This document shows positions 8,599 to 16,568 of a DNA stretch of 64,000 bases, in pieces. The notes beneath the pieces are model-generated. The model ran no database searches. It was given only the letters and a program-made list of their open reading frames with translations, and was not told the origin of the DNA. The DNA is from SIG455 sp045659025 (lineage in GTDB: Bacteria; Bacillota; Clostridia; UMGS1810). The position numbers and the translations under genes were made by a program. The stretch spans positions 17,649 to 81,648 of the forward strand of contig JAZOWA010000007.1 in assembly GCA_045659025.1 (NCBI GenBank). The letters run 5' to 3'. Position 1 is the stretch's first letter. Each line of letters opens with the position of its first letter.

Positions 8599-11500
8599 AT
8601 GAAAAGAGTAATTTCCCTTCTTTGCGCGGTAATGATGCTCGCATCTTCATTCAGTGTTGCTACAGTTTTTGCGGCTGATGAAGTAACAGCAGAAGAATTT
8701 GACGTTGTTACAAACCCCGCCATTGAAGATATTTCACAGGCAGCAGGTCAGTCATTCTTCGTAATGCCTGATGAAGGTCCTCTCGTAATCGAGGCAGAAG
8801 ACCTTACAGACTATGACCGCTCCAAATTCGGCGTTGGCCAGAGAGACACTGCCAGCGGCGGCAAATACCTTGGTTGTACAGTAGGCTCCAACAGAGCTAC
8901 TCTCCCCAAGTCAATTGACCAGTACGAAGATTACGACGTTCGTCTTGACGTTAAGATTAACAGAACAGGTGAGTTCAATATCTGGATCCGTATCCCCAAG
9001 GGTACATCTTTCTTCTATGCCCGTGGTAACGCTACCATGACCCGTGCAGGTTCAGGTACAACCTACATTGATGATGATGGTTGGACATGGAGAACCGTTG
9101 GTGTATGGAACTGTATCAAAGGCGAAGACTACTCAGACTTCTATGTAAGATTCCTGTATCGTTTCGGTAGCTTCAAGATTGACAAGTTCGTTATTACCGA
9201 TGACCACACCTTCCAGCCCAGCGGTCCTGATGCATACCCCACAGGTGACACCACAGGTTGGTGGCCCTTGCCTAAGTGGAATCCCCCTGCAGGTCACCCC
9301 AGAATCCAGATGCATCCCGACAATGCTGAGAAGATCAGAGAGAAAGCAAAGACCGAGCGTTATAAGAACCTCAGTGCTTCTCTTAAAAAGCAGGGCGACA
9401 CTCTTACCATGGAGAACATGACCAGAAAAGGTGAGGGTGACATGGGCGGTAGCACAGACTACCTCGCATCCAGAGCTCACTACTACTTCCTTAACCCCGA
9501 TGATAAGGAATATGCAAAAGAAACTATCGCCATTGCGTGTCAGTGGATGCGTACGGCGGATATGAAAGAATCTTCTCGTAAAGACTCAATGGCAGCCCGT
9601 AACCTGGGTGCACACTTGAGAGCGCTTGCGGAAGTTTATGACTACTGCTACGACCAGCTTACCGACGAAGATAAAGAGCTCTTTATCGGACGTTTCAAGA
9701 GATGGGTAGCGTTCCTTGAGTGCGGATATCCCTTCGCAATCGGTCACCATACACTCTACGGTCACACCGGTGAGCACATGGTATTTAAAGACGGTCTTGC
9801 AGTAGGTATCGCAATCTACGACGAGGATCCCGAGATTTATAACGTTTATGCCGGTGTTGTATCCAACTACATGGCTCCCGGTCGTCACTGGGGTCTTTCC
9901 TCCGGCGGTCACCTTTCAGGTGTTCAGTACGGTCAGGGTATCCGTTCTAACTCCGAGATGTACGCACAGCGTCTCTTCATCCCCTGGGGTATCACAGAAG
10001 ACCAGCTCTTCTCAGCAGGTTGGAAAGACGCTATGACACGATTCCTCTATCTCTACACTCCCTCAGGTGAGTACTTCCAGGAGGGTGAGAAGAATATCCG
10101 TATAGGTGCTGACTCCTACAAGGGTTCAGATATCCACCTTACCACAATCCCTTACATTTATCCCTACTATGAGTTCAACGAACTTATCGGCGGTGAGCGT
10201 CGTAAGATGGCTCTTACCGAGGGTTCAAGTTCAATCACCAGAGGTTCATGGTTGGAGCTTATTCTCTCTACAGATCCCGAGAATACTCTTGAGTCATACG
10301 ACTTCGGTGAGAACCAGCCCCTTTCACGTATGGGTAAATACCCCTTCACCTTCGCTATCGCGCGTACAGGTTGGAACATGGGTGAGGATTCCCCCGACGC
10401 AGTTGCTTACTTCAACGTTCGTGAGTACGCTATCGAGACTCACTACGAGCCTTACGTAGGTACATTCGCTATCTGGTACAAAGGTTGGGTAATGCCCAAG
10501 ACCGGTTGTGCTACCGGTGGTAGCGGTTGGCGTGGTACCAACACCCGTCAGTATCAGGCAGCTTCTATCGCACATAACACCCTCGCGGTTACTGACCCTG
10601 AAGAGTTGTTCATGTGGACATACTACGCACCTGACTACATCTTCGTTCTTGCTAACGAAGGCGGTCAGACTCCCGATACATTCAGAGAGTCCAGATACAC
10701 AAGAAGACTTGACGATATCATCGGTGAGAATCCCAAGTCAACACGTCATGCTGTAGCTGAAGGTACATTTACAGGTCCTAACAAGCAGACTCCCAAATTC
10801 ACCTACATCAAGGGTGATATCAAGGGTGCTTACAGAGGCCGTAAGATCCACAAGAAAGACGGCAGAACTGCTAAGCAGTACGTTATGGATGAGTACGGCG
10901 TAGACGCCGGCGACCCCAAGAACGGTTCTTACAAGATTCCCGGTAAGTTCCAGAAGATTTACGAGACAGAATTTGACTGGCAGATGAAGATGGAAGAAGC
11001 TAAGCGTTCAATGGTATTCATTGACCTTAACAATAAGGATTACCCCGCAGCATTCGTTGTATTTGATAAGGTTGTTGCAGCAGACCCCACCTTTGAAAAG
11101 GATTACATCATCCACAGTGTTGATGGTATGGAGCGTCACGGCAACCAGATTATTACCTACAATACTTACAAGCATTCTTCAGGCCGTCAGAATAACGGTA
11201 AGCTTGTAAATAACGTTCTTCTCCCCGAGAATCCCGATATCGAGATCATCGGTGGCCCCGGTAAAGAGGCTTGGGCAGGCGGCTACAACTGGTACGGCGC
11301 TTACAATGCTCAGAGAGGTAACGTTGCTCAGTGGAGAGCAGAGGTTTCTCCCTCTGTTGACGAGAAGACCACCGTATTCCTTAACGCTATGTACGTTACC
11401 GACTACGACAGAAACCTTCCCGACCTCCCCACTATCAAAGAAGTATCTGCTACCCACACAGGTGTTACCATTATGGACAGAACTGTAATGTTTGCAACTG

Positions 11501-12579
11501 ATGGTTACAGAGTAAAAGCTCCCTTCACTATGGAAATCAGAGATAACAACAACGGTGGCGTAATGTCTTGTATGATCGCTGACGTTGCTGCAGGTAAGTG
11601 GACTGTAATCGGTGGTGGTCAGAAGAAGATTGTAGAAGTTACTGAGGACGAGGGCGTTCTCTACATTGACGGTCTCCCCGGTTCTTACTCCTTCATCCCC
11701 GCAAGTGCAGATGCAACTGCCAGCCAGATTACCTACGAAAAACTCTCTAAAGACCCCATGGGTGACATCATCATCTGGGACGAAGAGAAACAGCTCTTCC
11801 GTTACAACGCACAGGCTCCTTACGTAATTGATGGCAAGCCCTACGTTGGTGCAAAGAGCTTCTATGAATACTACCCCGGTCACGAAGTTATCGATAACGG
11901 TGACGGCAGCTGGAGAATTGATTACCACAAGTACTCCAACTCCCCCACAGGCCGTGGTATGCATAAGTCAACCACAGTATGGATTGACAGCACAAGAGCT
12001 ATTATAAACGGCGTTGAGAAACAGATTTCTACTGCGCCTAAGCTCATCGACGGATATCTCTATGTTAACCCCATAGACTTCCTCGATTCTTCACCTCTCA
12101 TTGTTAAGTGGAAGCCCGACCTCAGCGGTCTCCACGTACTCAATAACGTGAAACTTGCGTTCTTGTTTGAGGACCTCGGCGGTGATTACTCCAAGATTTG
12201 TAAAGCTGAGATTGATAAGTATTCAACCCATATTTCAGGTGCCCCCTCAAAGATGCTCGACTATGACTTCGAGAATAAGTGGGCAACCCTTGGTGACAAC
12301 TGGGCTACATTCAAGCTTGAAGAGAAGGTAGACCTCAACTCCTGCTTCATCTCTTACTACGGCGGTGACGCTCGTAAGGGTAGATTCGCAGTTGACGTTT
12401 CAGCTGACGGCAAGGAATGGAAGGAAGTATGTGTAGGCGAAACCTCAGGTACTACCAGCCAGTTCGAGAGATTTATGCTTAACGGTGCAGACAATGCCAA
12501 GTATGTTCGTCTCCGTGTAATGGGTAATGATGAAAACGGTTACAACAACGTATCCGAGTTCTGGGTTGAAGCGAAATAA
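8599..12579 (+). CDS. secreted heparinase II/III-like polysaccharide lyase family protein
   Basis: 1326 residues with a signal peptide (about 1-25, ending TVFAAD). A CBM-like jelly-roll domain opening LVIEAEDL covers about 50-205. An alpha-toroid region typical of heparinase II/III and alginate-lyase folds follows (about 230-560; HPRIQMHP, GHHTLYGHTGEHM, SGGHLSGVQYGQG). Then comes a beta-sheet region with THYEPYVGTFAI and SIAHNTLAV, aligning with the HxHxDxGSF and HNT motifs of the family. Near 1070-1180 there is a stalk-type domain (YVNPIDFL), and the C-terminus is discoidin/F5-8-like (about 1205-1326). The family cleaves uronic-acid polysaccharides by beta-elimination; the substrate cannot be told. 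The usual His-x-Asp positions read Thr-His-Tyr-Glu-Pro-Tyr, so activity is not certain. ATG follows AGGAGG. Confidence 0.8.
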   Translation: MKRVISLLCAVMMLASSFSVATVFAADEVTAEEFDVVTNPAIEDISQAAGQSFFVMPDEGPLVIEAEDLTDYDRSKFGVGQRDTASGGKYLGCTVGSNRATLPKSIDQYEDYDVRLDVKINRTGEFNIWIRIPKGTSFFYARGNATMTRAGSGTTYIDDDGWTWRTVGVWNCIKGEDYSDFYVRFLYRFGSFKIDKFVITDDHTFQPSGPDAYPTGDTTGWWPLPKWNPPAGHPRIQMHPDNAEKIREKAKTERYKNLSASLKKQGDTLTMENMTRKGEGDMGGSTDYLASRAHYYFLNPDDKEYAKETIAIACQWMRTADMKESSRKDSMAARNLGAHLRALAEVYDYCYDQLTDEDKELFIGRFKRWVAFLECGYPFAIGHHTLYGHTGEHMVFKDGLAVGIAIYDEDPEIYNVYAGVVSNYMAPGRHWGLSSGGHLSGVQYGQGIRSNSEMYAQRLFIPWGITEDQLFSAGWKDAMTRFLYLYTPSGEYFQEGEKNIRIGADSYKGSDIHLTTIPYIYPYYEFNELIGGERRKMALTEGSSSITRGSWLELILSTDPENTLESYDFGENQPLSRMGKYPFTFAIARTGWNMGEDSPDAVAYFNVREYAIETHYEPYVGTFAIWYKGWVMPKTGCATGGSGWRGTNTRQYQAASIAHNTLAVTDPEELFMWTYYAPDYIFVLANEGGQTPDTFRESRYTRRLDDIIGENPKSTRHAVAEGTFTGPNKQTPKFTYIKGDIKGAYRGRKIHKKDGRTAKQYVMDEYGVDAGDPKNGSYKIPGKFQKIYETEFDWQMKMEEAKRSMVFIDLNNKDYPAAFVVFDKVVAADPTFEKDYIIHSVDGMERHGNQIITYNTYKHSSGRQNNGKLVNNVLLPENPDIEIIGGPGKEAWAGGYNWYGAYNAQRGNVAQWRAEVSPSVDEKTTVFLNAMYVTDYDRNLPDLPTIKEVSATHTGVTIMDRTVMFATDGYRVKAPFTMEIRDNNNGGVMSCMIADVAAGKWTVIGGGQKKIVEVTEDEGVLYIDGLPGSYSFIPASADATASQITYEKLSKDPMGDIIIWDEEKQLFRYNAQAPYVIDGKPYVGAKSFYEYYPGHEVIDNGDGSWRIDYHKYSNSPTGRGMHKSTTVWIDSTRAIINGVEKQISTAPKLIDGYLYVNPIDFLDSSPLIVKWKPDLSGLHVLNNVKLAFLFEDLGGDYSKICKAEIDKYSTHISGAPSKMLDYDFENKWATLGDNWATFKLEEKVDLNSCFISYYGGDARKGRFAVDVSADGKEWKEVCVGETSGTTSQFERFMLNGADNAKYVRLRVMGNDENGYNNVSEFWVEAK

Positions 12580-12612
12580 TTCTTCAAACCGATTAAATGC
12601 AATTCATCCGTA

Positions 12613-12635
12613 AGGGGTTGCCCAGGGTGACCCCT
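12613..12635 (+). other. leader hairpin between secreted-protein genes
   Basis: Arms AGGGGT (12613-12618) and ACCCCT (12630-12635) form a short stem in the 97-base gap. No T-tract follows, so it is probably an mRNA leader or stability element. Confidence 0.4.
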
Positions 12636-12676
12636 CGCGGAATACACAACGTTATTAACTGAAAGGTTGATTTATT

Positions 12677-13987
12677 ATGAAAAAGATTATTGCGCTTCTT
12701 ATAGCGCTCACAATGATTTCATCCTTCCTGCCCACTATTGCCATGGCGGAGGAGGAGATTCCTGGGGAATTTGAAGTTCCTCAGAGACTTTTGAAAACTC
12801 AGAAAGAATACGACTTTGATACTACCGAGACATCAGGTAGTTTTGAAGTAGTTGAGTTTGAAGATTACGGCAGTGTTGCTCGTCATCCTGCATCAGAGAT
12901 GTCTCTTTCAGCAGTTGCCCCCACAGGCACAACCACTACCGTTCTTGAGACAGATATCGCAATCCTCGCTGATGACGAAGGCAACAGCATAATTGATGGT
13001 AATGGTTTGCTCCTTTACTACCATGGTGACACACTTGCATGTACTTTCGGTAGAACCAAATCAACAGGCAACTTCCGTTTGCTTGACAAGGATTCAGGTA
13101 TTCCCTTTGAAGTTGGCAGATGGTATCATGTTCGTGTAGAAATCCGTCTCAAACCCGAAAAATTGACTTTGATCGTTACCGATGATAACGATACAACGTC
13201 TACATATAGCTGCACATCAACATTTACCTCTTTCAAAAGATCAAAGCTTCAGCCCGTTGCTTCTACTGCATACGACACCGAAAAGGTTTGCGTTTTCTAC
13301 GACAACCTCAAGCTCTACTACATGGCAAATCTTTATACAGCAACAGCAACAGCATATAACTACGAAGGCAGCGAGACATCCTTTGATGCTGTTGACTATA
13401 TAGCTCCTTCTTTCAAGATTACTTTCTCTGAAGCAATGAAGAACACAACAGAGACAATCGGCACCGGTGACGATGCAATCAACAAAGCATACCTTACTGC
13501 TGATATTAAGATCTATGATGAAGAGGATAACGAAGTTCCCTTCACACAATCTCTGGACTATGATACAAAGACCATCTGTACAATAGTTCCTGATGTAGCT
13601 CTTACAGCAAAGGGCAACTACAGACTCGTAGTTAGCGGTGCTCAGGCTACTTCAGGTATGATCTGCTGGAATGGCGAGGAAGAAGTAGAGTCCTTCGAGA
13701 TTCCCTTCACCGTATCCAAGAAAGACCTCTCTATCGAGAATGTTGTGGAAGCTTTCGGTGCTTACAGTGTTACAATCCGTAACAAGACCCTTGAGAATCA
13801 GGATGCTTATATCGTAATCGCAAGATACGATGGTGAGAAGTGTGTATCTGTTAACACTTGCCCTGTAACAGGTGATGTAGACGGTGTTGAATACGTAATC
13901 ACAACCGAAAACCTCGGCACAGAGGATGCTGTAATCCTTATGGCTGCTGATGGTTCATTCCTCACATTGGATATCTGGGACAGATAA
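12677..13987 (+). CDS. secreted protein with LamG-like and Ig-like regions
   Basis: 436 residues with a signal peptide (about 1-24, ending TIAMAEE). Residues about 45-215 look like a concanavalin/LamG-type jelly roll (SGSFEVVEFEDYG, GRWYHVRVEIRL, VCVFYDNLKLYY). Residues about 225-350 look like a Big_5-type Ig-like domain (PSFKITFSEAMK, KGNYRLVVSGA), and the last 80 residues form a further small beta domain. It has no SLH, sortase or catalytic motif, so it may be released or act as a carbohydrate-binding partner of the preceding lyase-like protein. Its position in a run of secreted genes supports an extracellular role. The exact function is unknown. Confidence 0.7.
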   Translation: MKKIIALLIALTMISSFLPTIAMAEEEIPGEFEVPQRLLKTQKEYDFDTTETSGSFEVVEFEDYGSVARHPASEMSLSAVAPTGTTTTVLETDIAILADDEGNSIIDGNGLLLYYHGDTLACTFGRTKSTGNFRLLDKDSGIPFEVGRWYHVRVEIRLKPEKLTLIVTDDNDTTSTYSCTSTFTSFKRSKLQPVASTAYDTEKVCVFYDNLKLYYMANLYTATATAYNYEGSETSFDAVDYIAPSFKITFSEAMKNTTETIGTGDDAINKAYLTADIKIYDEEDNEVPFTQSLDYDTKTICTIVPDVALTAKGNYRLVVSGAQATSGMICWNGEEEVESFEIPFTVSKKDLSIENVVEAFGAYSVTIRNKTLENQDAYIVIARYDGEKCVSVNTCPVTGDVDGVEYVITTENLGTEDAVILMAADGSFLTLDIWDR

Positions 13988-14350
13988 TTCCCCCATGGCG
14001 CAGGGTCTGCATTCCGGCAGACAACGCCAAATATAAGCCACCGACTTTACGGTCAGTGACTCAAAAGACACATATTTTGAGACTCTCTTGCCGTAGTACA
14101 TCGTGCTACGGCAAGAAGTTTCTAATAATGATATGTCAGGAAATGGATTTATCTGCTTCTGCCCGTCATTTTTAAGGTGTGGGTGAAGATTGTTTTCCTT
14201 GCACATTTTGCGGTTCAGGAGTGAATAAATGCATTCCCTGCACAAGTGAATGTCCAGACGCCGTTATAAGCGGCAAAATTCAGATTTACACCCTTTTTCT
14301 CTGTTTCTCGGTGATGAGAGGTACTACAAATTTTGTTAGGTGGGATATAT
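13988..14350. other. 363-base gap with four consecutive hairpins
   Basis: Four stem-loops stand in a row after the stop. (1) GGCG/CGCC (13997-14000 and 14025-14028) enclosing GTCTGC/GCAGAC. (2) ACCG/CGGT at about 14039-14053. (3) CTCAAAA/TTTTGAG at 14060-14066 and 14075-14081. (4) CTTGCCGTAG/CTACGGCAAG at 14087-14096 and 14106-14115. None has a good T-tract. The remainder, 14120-14350, is a leader with a small GCCG/CGGC hairpin near 14260 and no gene I can support. Confidence 0.55.
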
Positions 14351-16426
14351 ATGAAAAAATCTATTATAGCATTAATGTTGGTTGTAGCGATGGTATTGCC
14401 CATTATTCCCTGCGTGACTTTTGCTGCAGACACAATTTCAGTAGGACAGTCCGTATCCTTCGGTAAATACAACGGCCAGGATATTTTGTGGAGATGTATT
14501 GCAGCGGATGACAACGGATACCTTATGCTCAGCGAGAATATCCTCACCTTGAAGTGTTTTGACCCTGCGGGTGATAAGGTGACAGATAACTACAACACCC
14601 GTGTTACCAAAGGTTCTGACTATTGGGCAGAGTCTGCGCTTCGCACCTGGCTCAATTCTGATGACGACACAGTAAGATATGCTTCAGGCCACAAGCCCGA
14701 CAAGGCGTCTGTGAGAGATGGCATCAACCCCTACAATGGCGAAAGCGGATTTTTGAACAACAAGAACTTCACCAAGGAAGAACGTGACCTCATGGTGGAT
14801 ACCGATGTATCCTTCGCCGTGAGCCACAATGATATTGACAAGGCTTCCAAGGGTGAGTACCTCCACCAGTACAAAGCCCTTGTGTCAAAGGCAGTTGCCA
14901 ACTATGCAAGTGCATACAAATCAACCTCCACCGACAAGATGTTTTTGCCTTCTGTTGAGGAGATTGTTTCTATTGTGAACGACACCACCAATTTCACTGA
15001 TTACTTCTATGTAGCAAAGCCCACTGCCTGGGCGGTTGCAAATTCCGACGCTCTCTACGATGAGCTCGATACCATAAGACCCTATTATTACTGGACCCGT
15101 GATGCCCTTGCCTTCACCACAGGCGAGCAGGTGCGTACAGTTGCGGCCCTCTCTCCCCAGTATAATGCTGACGCCTTTGCAAAGGACGTTTTCATGCCAA
15201 AGGGTGAATCAAGAATCGAGAGTGCACAGGCCTACAACGGCAGTATCGGTGTACGCCCTGCATTCTACCTTACCAAAGATATAACAATCAGCAGGGGTGA
15301 CGGTACATTGGCTAACCCCTATACCGTAAGATCCTCTGATTGCGTAATGTATATTTCCACCGACGTTAAAAGTGCTGTAACGGGATCTATGATAGATTTT
15401 GATATCTATACTGACAACGTTCCCTCTACCGCAACCTTCGTATATACCTATAATGGTCAGGCTGTTACTTCCAACAAGGGTCTCACCCTCGACCTCCCCG
15501 AGAACTGCTTTGTAGTTTCTCTTATGGATGGCGGCAGGGAGATTGCCCGTGATGAAGCCATTGTCCGCACTGCTAACTACTCGGGTGCAGAGGCGGCATT
15601 CACCGAAGATTTTGAAAGCGGAGCCACACCTCCTGCTAATCTCACAGGTGATTGGAGTGCGGCATATAGCCGTTATGAGACCGCCCTTGACGGTCAGGCA
15701 ATCAGGTTCATCAGCTCCAATGGCGCCGGCGTATCTTTCAAAAACACCAAGATAGCAGGTAAAGAAGGCACAATAGTTGTTGAGGCGAGTATTGCCTTTG
15801 ATGATTTCAAATTCGTTAACGGATCACCCATCTTCACCCTGAACGGTAAGAGTGCATCTAATGGCGCACCCTTCTCTATAGCTCCCGTGGTTGCTACCAC
15901 TTCCAAGGCAATCGCCCTCACAGGCACCAGTTCTGACCGTGACCTCTTCACCAGCATTCTCCCCGGAGAACGCCTTGATATCCGTCTTATTATCAACACC
16001 GAGGCAGGCACAGTATCCGTTATGGTAAATGACGTTGGCTGTGTATCCAATGCCAAACTTGATATGGACGATTTTAAATCCTTTGATGAGTTGGTGGTTG
16101 GCTCACTCATTACCGAGAACACCACATCCTCTTATGTGATGGATAACCTCTCTGTAAAGACCATGACTGCCGAGAGCGTGCTTGGTTACGTGAGAGATGC
16201 CAAGGGTCTCAAAATCTACAACCCCCTCGGCATTACCGGTGATGCGGTTGTATATCTTGCCCTTGACGGCGTGGTAGTACACAGAGAGAACATCACCCTC
16301 TCCGCTACACAGGATGTATATATCAACACCACCTACACAGGCGAAGCCCTTGAGAAACTCAGCGTATTCGTATGGACACCTAATGGTATGGTACCCTATG
16401 ATATCACCCGTAGGATTGGTTGGTAA
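14351..16426 (+). CDS. secreted DUF6273-type protein with LamG-like domain
   Basis: 691 residues. The signal peptide (about 1-24, ending VTFAAD) is followed by a region of about 280 residues starting VGQSVSFGKYNGQDILWRC and ending IGVRPAFYL. This is the hallmark of the DUF6273 family found in Firmicutes surface proteins, with the WAESALRTWLN and FLPSVEEI segments inside. Residues about 315-400 look Ig-like and about 405-600 LamG-like (SFKNTKIAGKEG to YVMDNLSVKT). An in-frame TTG lies at 14333, but ATG at 14351 sits correctly behind GGTGGGAT. DUF6273 has no known reaction, and no anchor is visible. Confidence 0.78.
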   Translation: MKKSIIALMLVVAMVLPIIPCVTFAADTISVGQSVSFGKYNGQDILWRCIAADDNGYLMLSENILTLKCFDPAGDKVTDNYNTRVTKGSDYWAESALRTWLNSDDDTVRYASGHKPDKASVRDGINPYNGESGFLNNKNFTKEERDLMVDTDVSFAVSHNDIDKASKGEYLHQYKALVSKAVANYASAYKSTSTDKMFLPSVEEIVSIVNDTTNFTDYFYVAKPTAWAVANSDALYDELDTIRPYYYWTRDALAFTTGEQVRTVAALSPQYNADAFAKDVFMPKGESRIESAQAYNGSIGVRPAFYLTKDITISRGDGTLANPYTVRSSDCVMYISTDVKSAVTGSMIDFDIYTDNVPSTATFVYTYNGQAVTSNKGLTLDLPENCFVVSLMDGGREIARDEAIVRTANYSGAEAAFTEDFESGATPPANLTGDWSAAYSRYETALDGQAIRFISSNGAGVSFKNTKIAGKEGTIVVEASIAFDDFKFVNGSPIFTLNGKSASNGAPFSIAPVVATTSKAIALTGTSSDRDLFTSILPGERLDIRLIINTEAGTVSVMVNDVGCVSNAKLDMDDFKSFDELVVGSLITENTTSSYVMDNLSVKTMTAESVLGYVRDAKGLKIYNPLGITGDAVVYLALDGVVVHRENITLSATQDVYINTTYTGEALEKLSVFVWTPNGMVPYDITRRIGW

Positions 16427-16436
16427 TTTGAGTTTT

Positions 16437-16472
16437 ATCCCGAGGAATGATTATCGTTCCTCGGGATTTTTG
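16437..16472 (+). terminator. terminator closing the secreted-protein run
   Basis: Arms ATCCCGAGGAA and TTCCTCGGGAT with a T5 tail. The stem again uses the CCGAGG/CCTCGG core seen in two leader hairpins. Confidence 0.85.
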
Positions 16473-16495
16473 TATGGTAATAGTTGCAATATCAC

Positions 16496-16524
16496 TTGAA
16501 AAAGATGGAGCAATCCTATATAAT
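16496..16524 (+). promoter_or_regulatory. promoter for the alpha-galactosidase gene
   Basis: TTGAAA (16496-16501), a 17-base spacer and TATAAT (16519-16524), about 45 bases upstream of the coding start. Confidence 0.75.
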
Positions 16525-16568
16525 AGGGGTATGGATTACTATTTATAATAAGTAATAAGCGCGGTGAC

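Noticed and set aside
13241..13549. Frame with a run of cysteines on the minus strand
   Set aside because: The cysteine run is the complement of a CAACAGCAACAGCA stretch in the secreted-protein gene; no ribosome site.
14179..14466. Small cysteine-rich frame (CFPCTFCGSG...CIPCTSEC) looking like a zinc or iron-sulfur motif
   Set aside because: It has a GTG start without a ribosome site, overlaps the signal peptide of the gene at 14351 in another frame and loses any pattern after 40 codons; most likely chance.
3926..16426. Polysaccharide utilisation locus with import system
   Set aside because: No ABC, PTS or SusCD-type transporter and no regulator is found in or next to the cluster.
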